Made by a program: the position numbers and the translations under genes
Assembly (NCBI RefSeq): GCF_009017415.1
Contig: NC_092404.1
Coordinates: forward strand, 310,001-374,000
Direction of reading: 5' to 3'
Length of the DNA: 64,000 bases
From: Aspergillus flavus
Taxonomy: Eukaryota > Ascomycota > Eurotiomycetes > Eurotiales > Aspergillaceae
The notes under the pieces: model-generated
What the model was told of the DNA's origin: nothing
The model's input: the letters and a program-made list of their open reading frames with translations, nothing else
Database searches by the model: none
Shown: one piece after another, positions 1 through 9,846 of the stretch
How positions within the stretch are numbered: position 1 is the first letter of the stretch
How the letters are laid out: every line of letters begins with the position of its first letter

Positions 1-655
1 TATGGGTCCAGCGTTATTATGGGAAACCATGCTCTACGAATGTTCTTTCACCTTCATGTTCTGTAATTGTCTGCCAGTCCTTGAGTATTGATTCAAATCA
101 GGCTTGGTATTTTGAGGCGCAATACACTAAAAATAAATCTGCATCTTAACTGGGAATCGGCGCTGTCTGGATTAAGAAGCGCCGAGGTAGTGTGGAGCCC
201 GGTACGCAGACAATTGACACTAGTACAATTGAATTATTATAGCGTCTGACCTCGGGGCATCAGGTAGACGATTATCCTCCGATGCCAACACATGCAGGAT
301 ATATTTGAAATGGGTGAGGACACGGTAGACCTGAGAGTTGGCAATACAGATTACATGTTAGGGATAGAATGTCCAAGTCACGAGCTTATCGCCATATGGT
401 GTTTTGGTCGAGTGGTGTTGAGATTATAATAATATGAACAGACATCTTGCAGGTGACTGGAGCTACTACACTCTGCCGAATTGTAAGCTTCCCCACAGCA
501 AGCGACTACTATAGTATTTAGCCAATTCCAATCCAGTTTTATACAAGAAAGTGCTTCGAACATCAGAACTACATACACTTCAAACTAAGGTAGTGCTACA
601 GCATCCTCACCCGCCAGAAAGAATACAAGTTTATAAGCACAACACCAGCTGAAAG
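1..655. other. left-edge intergenic stretch, no gene seen
   Basis: I see no coding sequence with recognisable protein similarity and no RNA gene here. Short open frames exist on both strands, but none has a plausible start, splice signals or family motifs. It lies downstream of the minus-strand membrane-protein gene that ends at 656, so its right end probably holds that gene's 3' untranslated region. Confidence 0.5.
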
Positions 656-2060
656 TTATCTAGAGTTCCTATCCTGCTGGGTTGGCGATAGTGGTGTTGT
701 ATCAAGCTGTGCAGACTGGTCGGAATTCAAATCGTCCATGGGAACGTATCTTCCAGGCAAGCCTTGGATACCAATACTTGCAGGCATCTTGTGTGAGTAT
801 GTGTTCGTTCTATTTTGGTATTCCCGCTCGCTATCACTGCTCGTTCCTTTTCGAGCCTGGACACTGCGCTGCCACCGCCGCACCAATGGTGCCAGACCGG
901 GTAACGAAGCGCTAATAACACCAGTCGCTCCTTCTTCACAAGAATTAGTTTGGGTTAGCCGCATAGAGAATGCTAGACTTACCCAGTACTCCAATCAGTA
1001 AGGAGTTTGCGTTTGACCCTGAAGCAATCAGTAAGAGATGAGACTACTGAGATACTATATCTTTTAAGTTTGCACATACATGTAGGATCGTTGCTGAATG
1101 TAGCATCAAGAAGAATCGGCAATCGGACAATGCTTACTATGCAGCATCTTTCACGGAATTGATGTCAGCAAGTATCGAAATGTAATTCCAAGATAAGGTT
1201 GTTTACTTACGCTGAGCCCATAGCAAGAATGCCTCCAACCATGAACTTGCGTTGCCGGTCCATCTGTAATGTCCATAGCCCAGACACTCCCAGAGAGAAC
1301 GTAAGAATGTCCGACACAATATTCAAAGCTGTACATGCAAGGCCCCTTGGGACTAAGTTTGGACATTCTCCTTTCGGTACGGGCTTCCCTACAGCCGCAT
1401 TCGCTTGTGTCCACCAGTGCGAGATAGGCGTACAGATGAATATGTATGAGAAGATGATCGCGATCGACGAGCATATCACGTATCCCATGACAGCATAGAC
1501 GAAGACTCGGAACCAACGTCGCACTGTATTCTGCACAAGGAATATTCTCTTGTACAATGATAACAGGGAGAGTTTGATTGCAAACATGGCAACCGCCCAA
1601 GTTACCACCGAGGCATAACCGGCCTGCAGGAAGATTTAGCTTGTTAGTCGTTGCCTGCGGTGCAGCGCGAATTGTTCAAAATCGCTCACAATCCAGTATT
1701 TCCGCAGATTGGGAAGAGGATTAGGATCTGTGAGTAAAATGTCCTCCATGTGGCGACCTGCGCCCCAGTGAAAACCTAGCCTTCGTCAGTTAGGTTGTCA
1801 AGACTGATCCGACGATAACTAACAAAGGCATGTCTCAATACAGAGACCGATAGTGAGAATCTAGGTTTATTAGGACTCCTTCGCACTTTTCGGCATCGAG
1901 CGCTTACCAGTCCCGCTGACAAGAATAATTCGTCAAGAGAGAAGCCCCTCTTGACCAGACGCTGGGAGTAGGAGCGCACCAAGAATATAACCACTGCAAT
2001 GACAGTCAGAACTATTGAAGCTGCTGTCATTCCAGGGCCTTTGTTCTCTTTGGCTCCCAT
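656..2060 (-). CDS. fungal rhodopsin-domain (PTH11/SAT4-like) integral membrane protein
   Basis: A multi-pass membrane protein of the large fungal rhodopsin-domain family (often annotated PTH11-like or SAT4), usually seven helices and of mostly unknown ligand. Exon 1 (2060 to about 1908) encodes a first helix and the hallmark FSLDELFLSAGL. A second exon from about 1775 gives FHWGAGRHMED, matching the family's G-x-GRHM element. After an intron (donor near 1690) the large exon (to about 1209) has helices with KLSLLSLYKRIF and the loop C..PISHWW. Smaller exons follow (SIVRLPILLDATFSNDPT near 1080-1140; NSLLIGVLG near 985-1020). The last exon (from about 936) holds EEGATGVISASLPGLAPL and a polar, Ser/Thr-rich cytoplasmic tail. 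The join between exons 1 and 2 could not be resolved: phases disagree at the obvious donor, so an extra small exon or a lesion is possible. It is divergent from the esterase gene to its right. Confidence 0.8.
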
Positions 2061-2433
2061 GTTTACCGTTAAATGAGGAAATTCATTCGATATCGTAACA
2101 GCATCAAGGAATCACTCTCGCAGCAGAGAGGGGTTGCCAGACCCTCATTCATAAGCAGGCTTCAGCTGGCGCTTACCCCGTTTTTCTGCACGCTAGGCAG
2201 GGATGTTTTGGAATGGAAATACCACCTTGGGGCCATCGTCATATTTCCAAGGCGTCCGTAGTGCTGACTCGTGCGTCTGATATAATCAAGTTACGGCTTA
2301 TGCCTTACTTCTCACTAATGCAATATTACGGCCGAAGGGTGGTGTGACTAGGGCTATTTAATATATCTTCCATCATTTTCTTCTCCGCCGAGACCTCGGG
2401 CCAAGAAGAACCCTTGCTCAGCAAGCCTTTCCT

Positions 2434-2467
<34 letters not shown>

Positions 2468-2622
2468 CCTTTAATCTAATTTAATACGACCCCTTTCTTC
2501 GGTAGAACACTTGCTAAATATTCAAAAAACAATTTACAGCTGTTTATTCCTTGTTCAATTGCATTCATACTCACGCATTATAAGTTACTTTCGCCTTCAG
2601 CTTCGAATTGTACTCGGCTCCT
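2061..2622. other. divergent intergenic region with poly(T) tract
   Basis: This is the shared upstream region of the minus-strand rhodopsin-like gene and the plus-strand esterase. It contains an uninterrupted T run of about 31 bases at roughly 2437-2467. Such tracts exclude nucleosomes and are common in fungal divergent promoters, but the run could also be a retroposed tail scar. No other gene is evident. Confidence 0.5.
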
Positions 2623-3881
2623 ATGGCAGGGCTGTGGCTAGGTTTGGGTTTCACAGCTGGCAAGTCCAGTAAGTGACATCCAGTCTGCAGGCACATCGCC
2701 ATAATTCCTGATCATTTGAAGTCGCTATTACGCTCTGGTCTGCTATCACCGCACCTTTCCGTGGCCAAACAGGTGGCGCTACAGCCTACAAGCATGTGGC
2801 CATTACATTTGCTCGGTCGTTCTTTGGAACTGCTTCTATCGAACAAATCCAGTAAGCTCATATATTTATTTTAACACATGTCGCAACTATGGCCTTTCGA
2901 CCGATGTGAAGAGCTATTATTAAGCCTGCATAAGGTACATTCTTCCACCAAAGTCAGCCCATAATGCTTACAAGGCTCTAATGCATTCTCAACAAACCAC
3001 ACCCAATATTGTCCGGCTACATGATGGAACTGAAGCCTTCTGGATGGGCAACCCTGATGCCGAAAAATTAATCATATACTTCCCTGGCGGAGCTTACTGT
3101 ATTCCCGCATTGCCGGGACATTTCGATCTTGTCAATGCACTTGCCACCGATCTCAAGAAAAATAATCAAGATATTGGAGTCCTCTTCCTGGCCTATGACC
3201 TCGTGCCTCATGCTCAATGGCCCCGGCAGCTCGCGCAAGGCGTAGCGCTTGTCCAGTATGTCATAGAAGTCCTAGGCAAGCGACCATCAAACATTATTCT
3301 TCAAGGTGACTCTTCAGGTGCTCATCTTGCACTTGCAGTTCTGTCCCATCTTACTGAAGGCCATCCGCATAACTCGATACCCAGACTGTCTCTATCGGAA
3401 AATCTTCGCGGCGCACTTCTTTTATCGCCATGGATCGATTTCGGCACGGACCACGAAAGCTTCCGCACAAATGCGGACAAGGATGCTATCTCGGCCGAGT
3501 CTCTCGGTAGATGGGCTGAGGCGCTTTTCGGAGATACTAAGATGGACAAGTATACTAATCCTACTGATGCGCCGACAGGCTGGTGGAAACTTCTGCCTGT
3601 GGAAAAAATCTTTATTGGCGTTGGCGGAGATGAGGTTCTTTTGGACTCTATTGTCAGTCTGGCACACAAAATGAAGGTATGTTTTGCTTTGTTTAGAATA
3701 TGAATCAGTATTGTGCACTGCTCACGTCTTCAATGAATAGACCGAACATCCAGACGTGCTGGTCAGTCGTGTTCCTCGGGAGTTTCATGTCGAGCCCATC
3801 ACAGATTTTGGGTTGGGACTTTCCCCTGGCGTGCAGTATCAAGCCATGGCTGCTTGGTTGAACCAAACCTTTTCTCAATAG
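2623..3881 (+). CDS. alpha/beta hydrolase, steryl-acetyl-hydrolase-like esterase
   Basis: A serine esterase of the alpha/beta hydrolase fold-3 / steryl acetyl hydrolase type. Four exons fit in frame (2623-2668, 2773-2851, 2935-3676, 3741-3881; 1008 nt, 335 aa). The N-terminus is family-typical (AYKHVAITFARSFFGTASIEQ, then QYILPPKSAHNAYKAL). The oxyanion region is YFPGGAYCIP (a GGAY variant of HGGG), the nucleophile elbow is GDSSGAHLAL, and the last exon has a C-terminal candidate histidine in REFHVEPI. An aspartate after the conserved GVGGDEVLLD could complete the triad. No strong signal peptide is seen; the N-terminus may be a membrane anchor. The true substrate is unknown, and the family includes deacetylases acting on sterol or toxin esters. 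The first exon is the least certain part, but its phase joins perfectly. Confidence 0.85.
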
Positions 3882-4440
3882 CGATGGGTAATTTTGTTTT
3901 TGGAATTATGGAGGAAGTACATAACTGTCAGTTTCAATGTAGATACTAGTATAATCTGCACATTAAGACTGAGACATCCAGACAGTATACATTAGTCAAA
4001 TCCGACTGCCACTGAATCGGCTCTCGTGATGACAGGAAGTCATCCCAGCAAGACGGATCTCATCTTTGAAAAGACATACCGATCAACCTGACTGGTTTAC
4101 TATATATATGGGTAGAAACTCAATTCTGGAGGCATCGATATCACCGCTTTAGGAAAGATGCATTAGCAAGGCAAGCTTTCCGCAGCGAAAGCTAACACTA
4201 TCTCTAGGTGTAAGCCCGCGGGCAGCCAAACGGGCTTTGTCGCCGGAAGGAAAGATGGATTCAAAGGATTTATGGTCAGGAGCACCATCCTGGCATCTTG
4301 AGTCAGAATTAGTCGTGTACTAACTCAATATACCCGGCAGTGCTCTACGAAACGCGTCGCGGGATCATTAGGGCGAGCACGAAGGCATTGAACGGTCGAT
4401 CTGAGGTATGAAAAAGAGGCCTGATTTACAATGGAATACT

Positions 4441-4578
4441 GTGGTAGGGTGCGTTAAGATCGTTTAGTGGGACCAAACACCCTGGAAAAGCACCCTGACC
4501 GGCCTCACCGTCCATACCGCTTCCTAAAAAAATTAGGATTTGAAGCCTTAGAACCACTCACTAATTTACGATCTTAAC
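4441..4578. repeat. MITE-like inverted repeat
   Basis: The arm GTTAAGATCGTTTAGTG (4453-4469) recurs as its reverse complement at 4559-4578, interrupted by a 3-base insertion, giving a stem with about 90 bases between the arms. The left arm is preceded by GTGGTAGGGTGC (4441-4452), which recurs exactly at 4766-4777. Terminal inverted repeats around a short non-coding body are the hallmark of a miniature inverted-repeat element. No transposase coding sequence is present and the family could not be named. Confidence 0.5.
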
Positions 4579-4761
4579 CTTTTCTAGATAGTTTGATCCC
4601 ATTGACATCAGATTATACCTAGTCAGGCCACCTAGATGTCTACAGAATAGTGGCATTCTCAGATAAGCCTAGATCCCCTAATAAATCAGTTATTCTATAG
4701 CACACGGCAGAATACTTAGTGACTCTCCTTTGGCAAACACGTCACGTCTCCACTCCAACAG

Positions 4762-4797
4762 TACAGTGGTAGGGTGCCTAAAAATAGAACCACTGTA
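4762..4797. repeat. short palindromic element sharing its end with the upstream repeat
   Basis: TACAGTGGT (4762-4770) is matched by ACCACTGTA (4789-4797), a perfect 9-bp inverted repeat with TA at both outer ends. Its left arm continues into the AGGGTGC also found at 4445-4452. This could be a collapsed or internally deleted copy of the same element, with TA as a Tc1/mariner-type target site. Confidence 0.4.
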
Positions 4798-5062
4798 GCA
4801 ACTTGAAAGAGTATCACCCGTCCGTCTCAGATCCTATTATATTTTGTATCTAGCTGGCAAAATCCGTAGAAGGAGACGGGATCAGCACGATCTTTTCGCA
4901 CTCTGCCACAGTACATTGAGTCCGTGCATAAATTAGGGCTTACGATCCTTCGGGGTCTCCAAACAGGAAGTCAGCAGACCTTGACCCCTTAATTAGATAA
5001 AGAGACTTGCATGTAGGAACTTCGAGTTCAACTTGGGTACCTCCTTCGACAAATTAGAAAAT

Positions 5063-6820
5063 ATGAAGGGACTTAGTCTTGGGCTTGCGCTTCTTGCGCC
5101 TTTAGCCAATGCGGTAGCAGCGCCCACGGCAGATCTCGGATACACGATCCATCAAGCCGCAGTCGAGGTGTGTATGTCCGAACGCTTCAGTTTCATATTC
5201 TTGTCTAAGTTGAGCGATAGAGCACCAAAGATGGCATGCGATATCTCAATTTCACAAATCTCCAATACGGAACGAGCCGTCGTTTCCAGCCTCCTATTCC
5301 CCCACCGGTGAACAGAACCATACAGACTGCAGGGGCATACAACATTCGATGTCCGCAGGGGCAGCCGGCATGGCTGAGTCTGTTCGGGCAGCCGGTTGGA
5401 AACCTCACGGGAGTACCTCCAGTCACAATAGCAGACCTCCCTCCCGTCGATCCCAGCACCAGTGAGGACTGTTTGTACTTGGACGTCTTCGTGCCAGAAG
5501 ACGTTTTCCAAGCAAAGGGGGATTATAAGTCTTCAGTAGTCATTTGGATTCACGGCGGAGGATACGTTGGGGGATGGAAGTCTCTGTATGGCCCTGGACT
5601 CGGTCTGATGGAGACGGCGAAAAAGGAAGGCCGTGATGTAATCTTCGTTTCTATTAATTACCGCTTGGGATTATTTGTGAGTGGCCATTATCTTGAACTA
5701 ATTCTGCCATTGAATACTAACTGTTTCCGTCGACAGGGATTCCTGGCCGATCCTGATTCTAGTGACATTACGCGCAATCTAGGGCTACAGGATCAGTTGT
5801 TTGCATTAAAATGGGTTCATAAATACATCCACCTCTTTGGTGGCGACCCCAATACCATCACCGTGATGGGTGAGTCCGCTGGAGGAGGCTCGATCATGTA
5901 CCATCTCACCTCTGGCAATGCCTCCTATCGACCATTATTCCAACGGGCCATTGTCCAGAGCCCTTTCACCATCAATATTCCTGCCAGAATGCAGAGGAGC
6001 ACATTGCAAGAAGTGTACCAGCGAGCAAATGTGACTTCTTTCGAGGAGTTGAAAGGTCTATCAACGCAGGCATTGCAGACTGCCAATGCACTTGTTGTGG
6101 GCAATGCAAAGCCATATGGAACATTTGTTTTCGGTGAGTAGAATACTGGTCATTTATTAGGCTGGACTCAGTTAACCCCATGAAGGCCCAGTCAGTGACA
6201 AATATTACCCGGACTACCCTCCAGTTCTTCTGAATGAGGGTCACTACCTTGATGATGTTTCGGTCATGGCAGGGCACAACACAAATGAAGGCGTATTATT
6301 CGCGTCTCCATTTGTGAAAAACGATGAAGATTACGCAAACCTCGTTGCGAGCCTATTCCCCGGCATCTCATCTACAGCTCTGTCCATAATAACAGACAAA
6401 TTGTACCCGAGTAATCTCGGCGGCAAATACGGGTATGTGGACCAGACGGGCCGTGTGGCATCTACTATTGGGGAATCCCTCATAAGTTGCAACGAGTACT
6501 TTCTCGGAGAGGCATTCGCACGCAGTAATACCAGCTTCCGGTACGAATTCAGCGTTCCCCCGGCAATCCACGCTGTAGACCTTTCGTATACCTTTTACAA
6601 TCCCCGCGAGGCGACATCTGGCGTGAATATTACTCTTGCGGGGATAATGCAGAGGTATTTTGCGAACTTCATCACAACTGGGCAGCCTTATTCTCATCAT
6701 CCAACCGACTTCCCTGCGAATGATATGATTCAGAATTTCAACATATCTAGTGTTGGACGGATGAAGGACAGTGTGTCAACCAAGCGATGCAAATGGTGGC
6801 AGAAGGCAGGTTTCCGATGA
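5063..6820 (+). CDS. secreted type-B carboxylesterase
   Basis: A secreted carboxylesterase/lipase of the type-B (cholinesterase-like) family. Four exons (5063-5167, 5221-5676, 5737-6133, 6186-6820) sum to 1593 nt, 530 aa, normal for fungal members. The start at 5063 gives a signal peptide (MKGLSLGLALLAPLANAVAA). Landmarks in order: SEDCLYLDVFVPE (the type-B SEDCL signature), the oxyanion loop WIHGGGYVGG, the nucleophile elbow VMGESAGGGSI, GHNTNEGVLFA holding the catalytic acid, and PPAIHAVDLSYTF holding the catalytic histidine. The triad therefore looks intact. The C-terminus ends CKWWQKAGF, resembling the family's C-x-x-WQ ending. Several NxS/T sites fit secretion. Its physiological ester is unknown. 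Confidence 0.93.
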
Positions 6821-8167
6821 TTGATGTTGCTGGAACAAAAGTAGTACTTTCATGTTTTAGCGGATCATGATTATAGTGCGTCAAGACAAGATGTAAATTT
6901 CAAGCACACCCAAGATAGGGCATGTTTATAACACAGACATAACTTGAGTATCATACTAACTTTCATATTGTAGTATATATGGTGTGCTAGTGACATTGAC
7001 TATGGACTTCTATTGAGAAATTGAAATATATCCCTCCCTTGCATCATAGTTCTCAATAATGATATTACTATACCCGGTGGTACAGCTGCTAAAAAAATAA
7101 GTTGGGCATCTGCTTGATCACGCCCGAAACAAGGATTGAACATCTACAGTAGGCTATGATCTACTTTCTAGGTAGAACTCTGACGTTAAGTGGTGGCTTC
7201 TCCCAGAGTTTATGCATCCGTGAGTCTGCCTGCTAGTCGAGCCTCTCATCGACCAATTCCAGGTCAAAGCTGAAAATAATCTTTGACATGATAGCTTACA
7301 GGTCCATCTAACCGAAGCTATCTAGTCCATGCTAGTTAGAAATCTATTATGAATTGATTTGAAGATAGAGAGACTTACCCCCGATTCATGCATTACCGTT
7401 AACCCAAAGTGAACGGTTAGGACGCCACGAGATCGTCGGTCTTGCTAGATCCAAGTCATTGGTCCGGATTGAACTCCCAGGGATTAGAGAACCTCGATGG
7501 CGACATGCTCGCTGCAAAGGGGCTGGCTGATACGATCATCTTTGTGTCATGATATATTATTTGGGCCCGTTTTCTTTCGTGCCTGGGGATAATGTACTCC
7601 TTCTGGGACAAATCGACTATCTATGGTGCTACCACGAGGTACAACTCGAGGTAATGTGAACGGCAACGGTGGATACAGAATGCACCTCCGCCTGGAGACC
7701 GCGCATCAGTTGTGCGTCCTTCGATAGATAATACGTTATGCAGGAAACAAGGGTGAGGTGTCGGACGAGTTGGTACAGATTCAAAGTTTGAACCGGACAT
7801 CATAACCCGGTTGCCTGTCTATATTTATTGCTTCTTTTAGAGCGTACTTGAATAACCCATAACTTTTCACACTACCCGGTGGCGAGAAGATTATTTATGG
7901 TACCCGGGTAGGATATCTGGCCTCCTAGGTATAGAATCACAGTTAACCCTTCTACGTCGTGGGTTGTTCTGGCCAATGAAGTTACTTTATTTAGTCTCAG
8001 GCTTTTGCACCGTTTTTAGCTCCACGAGTCTTGGCCAAATCATTTCCTAATTAGGCAATGCAGTGACAATCATCCAGAGTGGTGATACTACCTAACCAAC
8101 GAATAATATACAAGATGAGGGAAATTATAGGTCGAGCAGGACCCTGTCTCAGCTCTAGCGCTTTACA
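6821..8167. other. gene-free intergenic stretch
   Basis: About 1.35 kb between convergent gene ends. I found no protein-coding similarity, tRNA or clear repeat. Small open frames (for example on the minus strand at 7621-7803) have no family features and are treated as chance. Confidence 0.5.
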
Positions 8168-8533
8168 TTACTTCGTTGCCTGAATCGGCTCCACTTCTTC
8201 GGTGTTCCCCTTCCACCAGCGCCAAATAGCCTTGCACCAAAACCAGGTCTCCATGGTCCCAAAACAACATAGGATTCCAATGACAAATGCTTTCGTTCCT
8301 TTGCTCATTCCCAGCGCATCAAAGTTGAAAGCCGGGTACTGAGGTGGTTCCTGCGAGTCCGGTTTGGATGAGCTTGTCTGCTTGTTCGCGAGTGGGAAAC
8401 TTGTCGAGAAGGATCTGAGAGGGACTGAAGATTCTCGATATGTAAAGGGACGTGATATGCTTCGAGTGAGGAAAATACCATTTCGACGAGTTGCATATAG
8501 TGGCAGAAGAGCTCGTGTAGAGATTGATGACAT
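8168..8533 (-). CDS. small putative mitochondrial membrane protein, unknown function
   Basis: An intronless 121-aa ORF. I start at the ATG at 8533 rather than an in-frame ATG 18 codons upstream, because the shorter product begins with a typical mitochondrial presequence: rich in Ser, Arg and hydrophobic residues and free of acids for about 30 residues (MSSISTRALLPLYATRRNG). A polar linker with PEPTIDE-like Ser/Pro content follows. One hydrophobic segment near residues 79-101 (GTKAFVIGILCCFGTMETWF) precedes a Trp-rich basic patch (WCKAIWRWWKG) and an acidic tail. This is the layout of single-span inner-membrane assembly or complex subunits, but I do not recognise a named family. It is divergent from the alpha/beta hydrolase starting at 8767. 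Confidence 0.7.
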   Translation of the reverse strand: MSSISTRALLPLYATRRNGIFLTRSISRPFTYRESSVPLRSFSTSFPLANKQTSSSKPDSQEPPQYPAFNFDALGMSKGTKAFVIGILCCFGTMETWFWCKAIWRWWKGNTEEVEPIQATK

Positions 8534-8737
8534 AATTGTTATTTGAGTAGGATGAGGTGAAGTGAAGGCGTATTTTCTGGTTTTCAATGTTGCTTAGGGT
8601 ATTTGTGAGACTTGATGTATGATGAGTTGCATAATTATGGAATTTATATGAAGGGAATAGTCAGATGACGCGGAGGTCCATCGCCGGACAGTTCGTATTC
8701 CTCGACGATCACCGTAAGCAACGGAAAATGTGCTAAA

Positions 8738-8750
8738 CCTGCATATAAAT
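8738..8750 (+). promoter_or_regulatory. TATA-like box in the divergent promoter
   Basis: A TATAAATA-type sequence lies about 20 bases before the plus-strand hydrolase ATG at 8767. That is too close to drive a start at that ATG with a normal leader; it may serve the next in-frame ATG at 8812 (MFVGYHRL) or be incidental. Confidence 0.25.
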
Positions 8751-8766
8751 ACAAGCTAACCCCCAG

Positions 8767-9846
8767 GTGAGTCCAAAGTATCGTAAAGCACCTTCCAGCA
8801 TATTCAGAAACATGTTCGTCGGATATCACCGTTTAATATCGGCAACAGAGGGTTTCCTGTCATCAGCGTCAAAGAGAAACGCATCCACACTTCCTGCACC
8901 CAACTCAAACCGCGTTATACCTACTGAACCTCGAAACAACTCGTCGACATTAGTAGACCCTGCACAACTAGATCAAACCCTGACCCTCTCTGACGGCCGC
9001 ACCCTCGGTTTTGCCGAATACGGCTCCCCACACGGAAAACCACTTCTTTATTTCCACGGCTTACCCGCTTGTCGTTATGAGATCGACTTCCACGAGCTGG
9101 GTCTCCGGCATGGCGCCCGGATCTTCGCCCTTGACCGACCTGGAATGGGGCTGTCAGCGTTTCAACCAAACCGTCAACTCCTTGACTGGCCGGCCGACGT
9201 CAAAGATTTCACGGGCAAACTAGGTCTAGTCGAGTATCGGGTTCTTGGTGGCTCCGGTGGAGGTCCGTACTCACTTGTGTGTGCAAAGGCCTTACCTAAG
9301 GAGAGCCTGAAGGGTGTAGGGGTACTCGCTGGATTTGCGCCCCTTGAGGCCGGTACGCAGGGAATGTCTCTTCGTTCACGGATCCTGTGGAACCTGGGAA
9401 GATGGTTCTCAGGTCTTGGGCGACTGTACACTGATTGGACAATTGTACCTGCTGCTCATCATCCAGACCCGAAGGTCCTGGAGGAGTTACTCGCGAAAAC
9501 GGTGAAGAATAATTTCAACGAAACGGACTCGTCGGTCTTTGAGGATGAGAAGATCCTCAAGCATGCAGCTAAGATTGTGCGGGAGAGTTTTCGACAGGGG
9601 TCTCAGGGATATGTCCAAGAGTGTAAGATTCTTACAAGGCCATGGGGCTTTGACCTACGAGAAATTGACTTCTCTGGAGTTCGGTTGTGGTACGGTGATA
9701 ACGACCGGCACACTCCGATTCAAATGGCTCAATGGATGGCGGATAGGATCGAGGGATCGGTCTTGACGGAGTGGAAGGGCTACAGTCACTTTACTTTTAC
9801 TGATGATCATACTGAGGAAGTTGTGAGAGGCATGCTAGAATCATAA
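8767..9846 (+). CDS. alpha/beta hydrolase
   Basis: An intronless 359-aa alpha/beta hydrolase. The first ~65 residues are basic and Ser/Asn-rich, resembling an organelle-targeting extension. The core starts at LSDGRTLGFAEYGSP; the oxyanion region is YFHGLPACR (HG motif), then ALDRPGMGLS, the nucleophile elbow VLGGSGGGPYSL (G-x-S-x-G), the acid candidate WYGDNDRHTP, and the histidine in GYSHFTF. The triad looks complete. Members include epoxide-hydrolase-like, thioesterase-like and hydroxynitrile-lyase-like enzymes, so the substrate cannot be assigned. If translation begins at the second ATG (8812) the leader is 15 residues shorter. It shares a ~230-bp divergent promoter with the small mitochondrial protein gene. 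Confidence 0.88.
   Translation: MSPKYRKAPSSIFRNMFVGYHRLISATEGFLSSASKRNASTLPAPNSNRVIPTEPRNNSSTLVDPAQLDQTLTLSDGRTLGFAEYGSPHGKPLLYFHGLPACRYEIDFHELGLRHGARIFALDRPGMGLSAFQPNRQLLDWPADVKDFTGKLGLVEYRVLGGSGGGPYSLVCAKALPKESLKGVGVLAGFAPLEAGTQGMSLRSRILWNLGRWFSGLGRLYTDWTIVPAAHHPDPKVLEELLAKTVKNNFNETDSSVFEDEKILKHAAKIVRESFRQGSQGYVQECKILTRPWGFDLREIDFSGVRLWYGDNDRHTPIQMAQWMADRIEGSVLTEWKGYSHFTFTDDHTEEVVRGMLES

Larger units (their letters stand above)
3882..5062. other. intergenic region with transposon-like inverted repeats
   Basis: A 1.2-kb non-coding stretch between two esterase genes. It contains a repeated 12-mer, an imperfect long inverted repeat and a perfect 9-bp-arm hairpin, listed separately. The promoter of the downstream carboxylesterase must lie in its right part. 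No coding sequence is recognised. Confidence 0.6.

Noticed and set aside
2437..2467. Poly(T) tract as evidence of a retroposed gene
   Set aside because: No adjacent processed coding sequence or target duplication; simple homopolymer expansion in a promoter suffices. The same applies to the tracts at 45355-45391 and 48014-48046.
8767..9846. Other frames over the alpha/beta hydrolase (9174-9431 -, 9539-9766 +)
   Set aside because: Overlap a gene with an intact catalytic triad; no independent signals.
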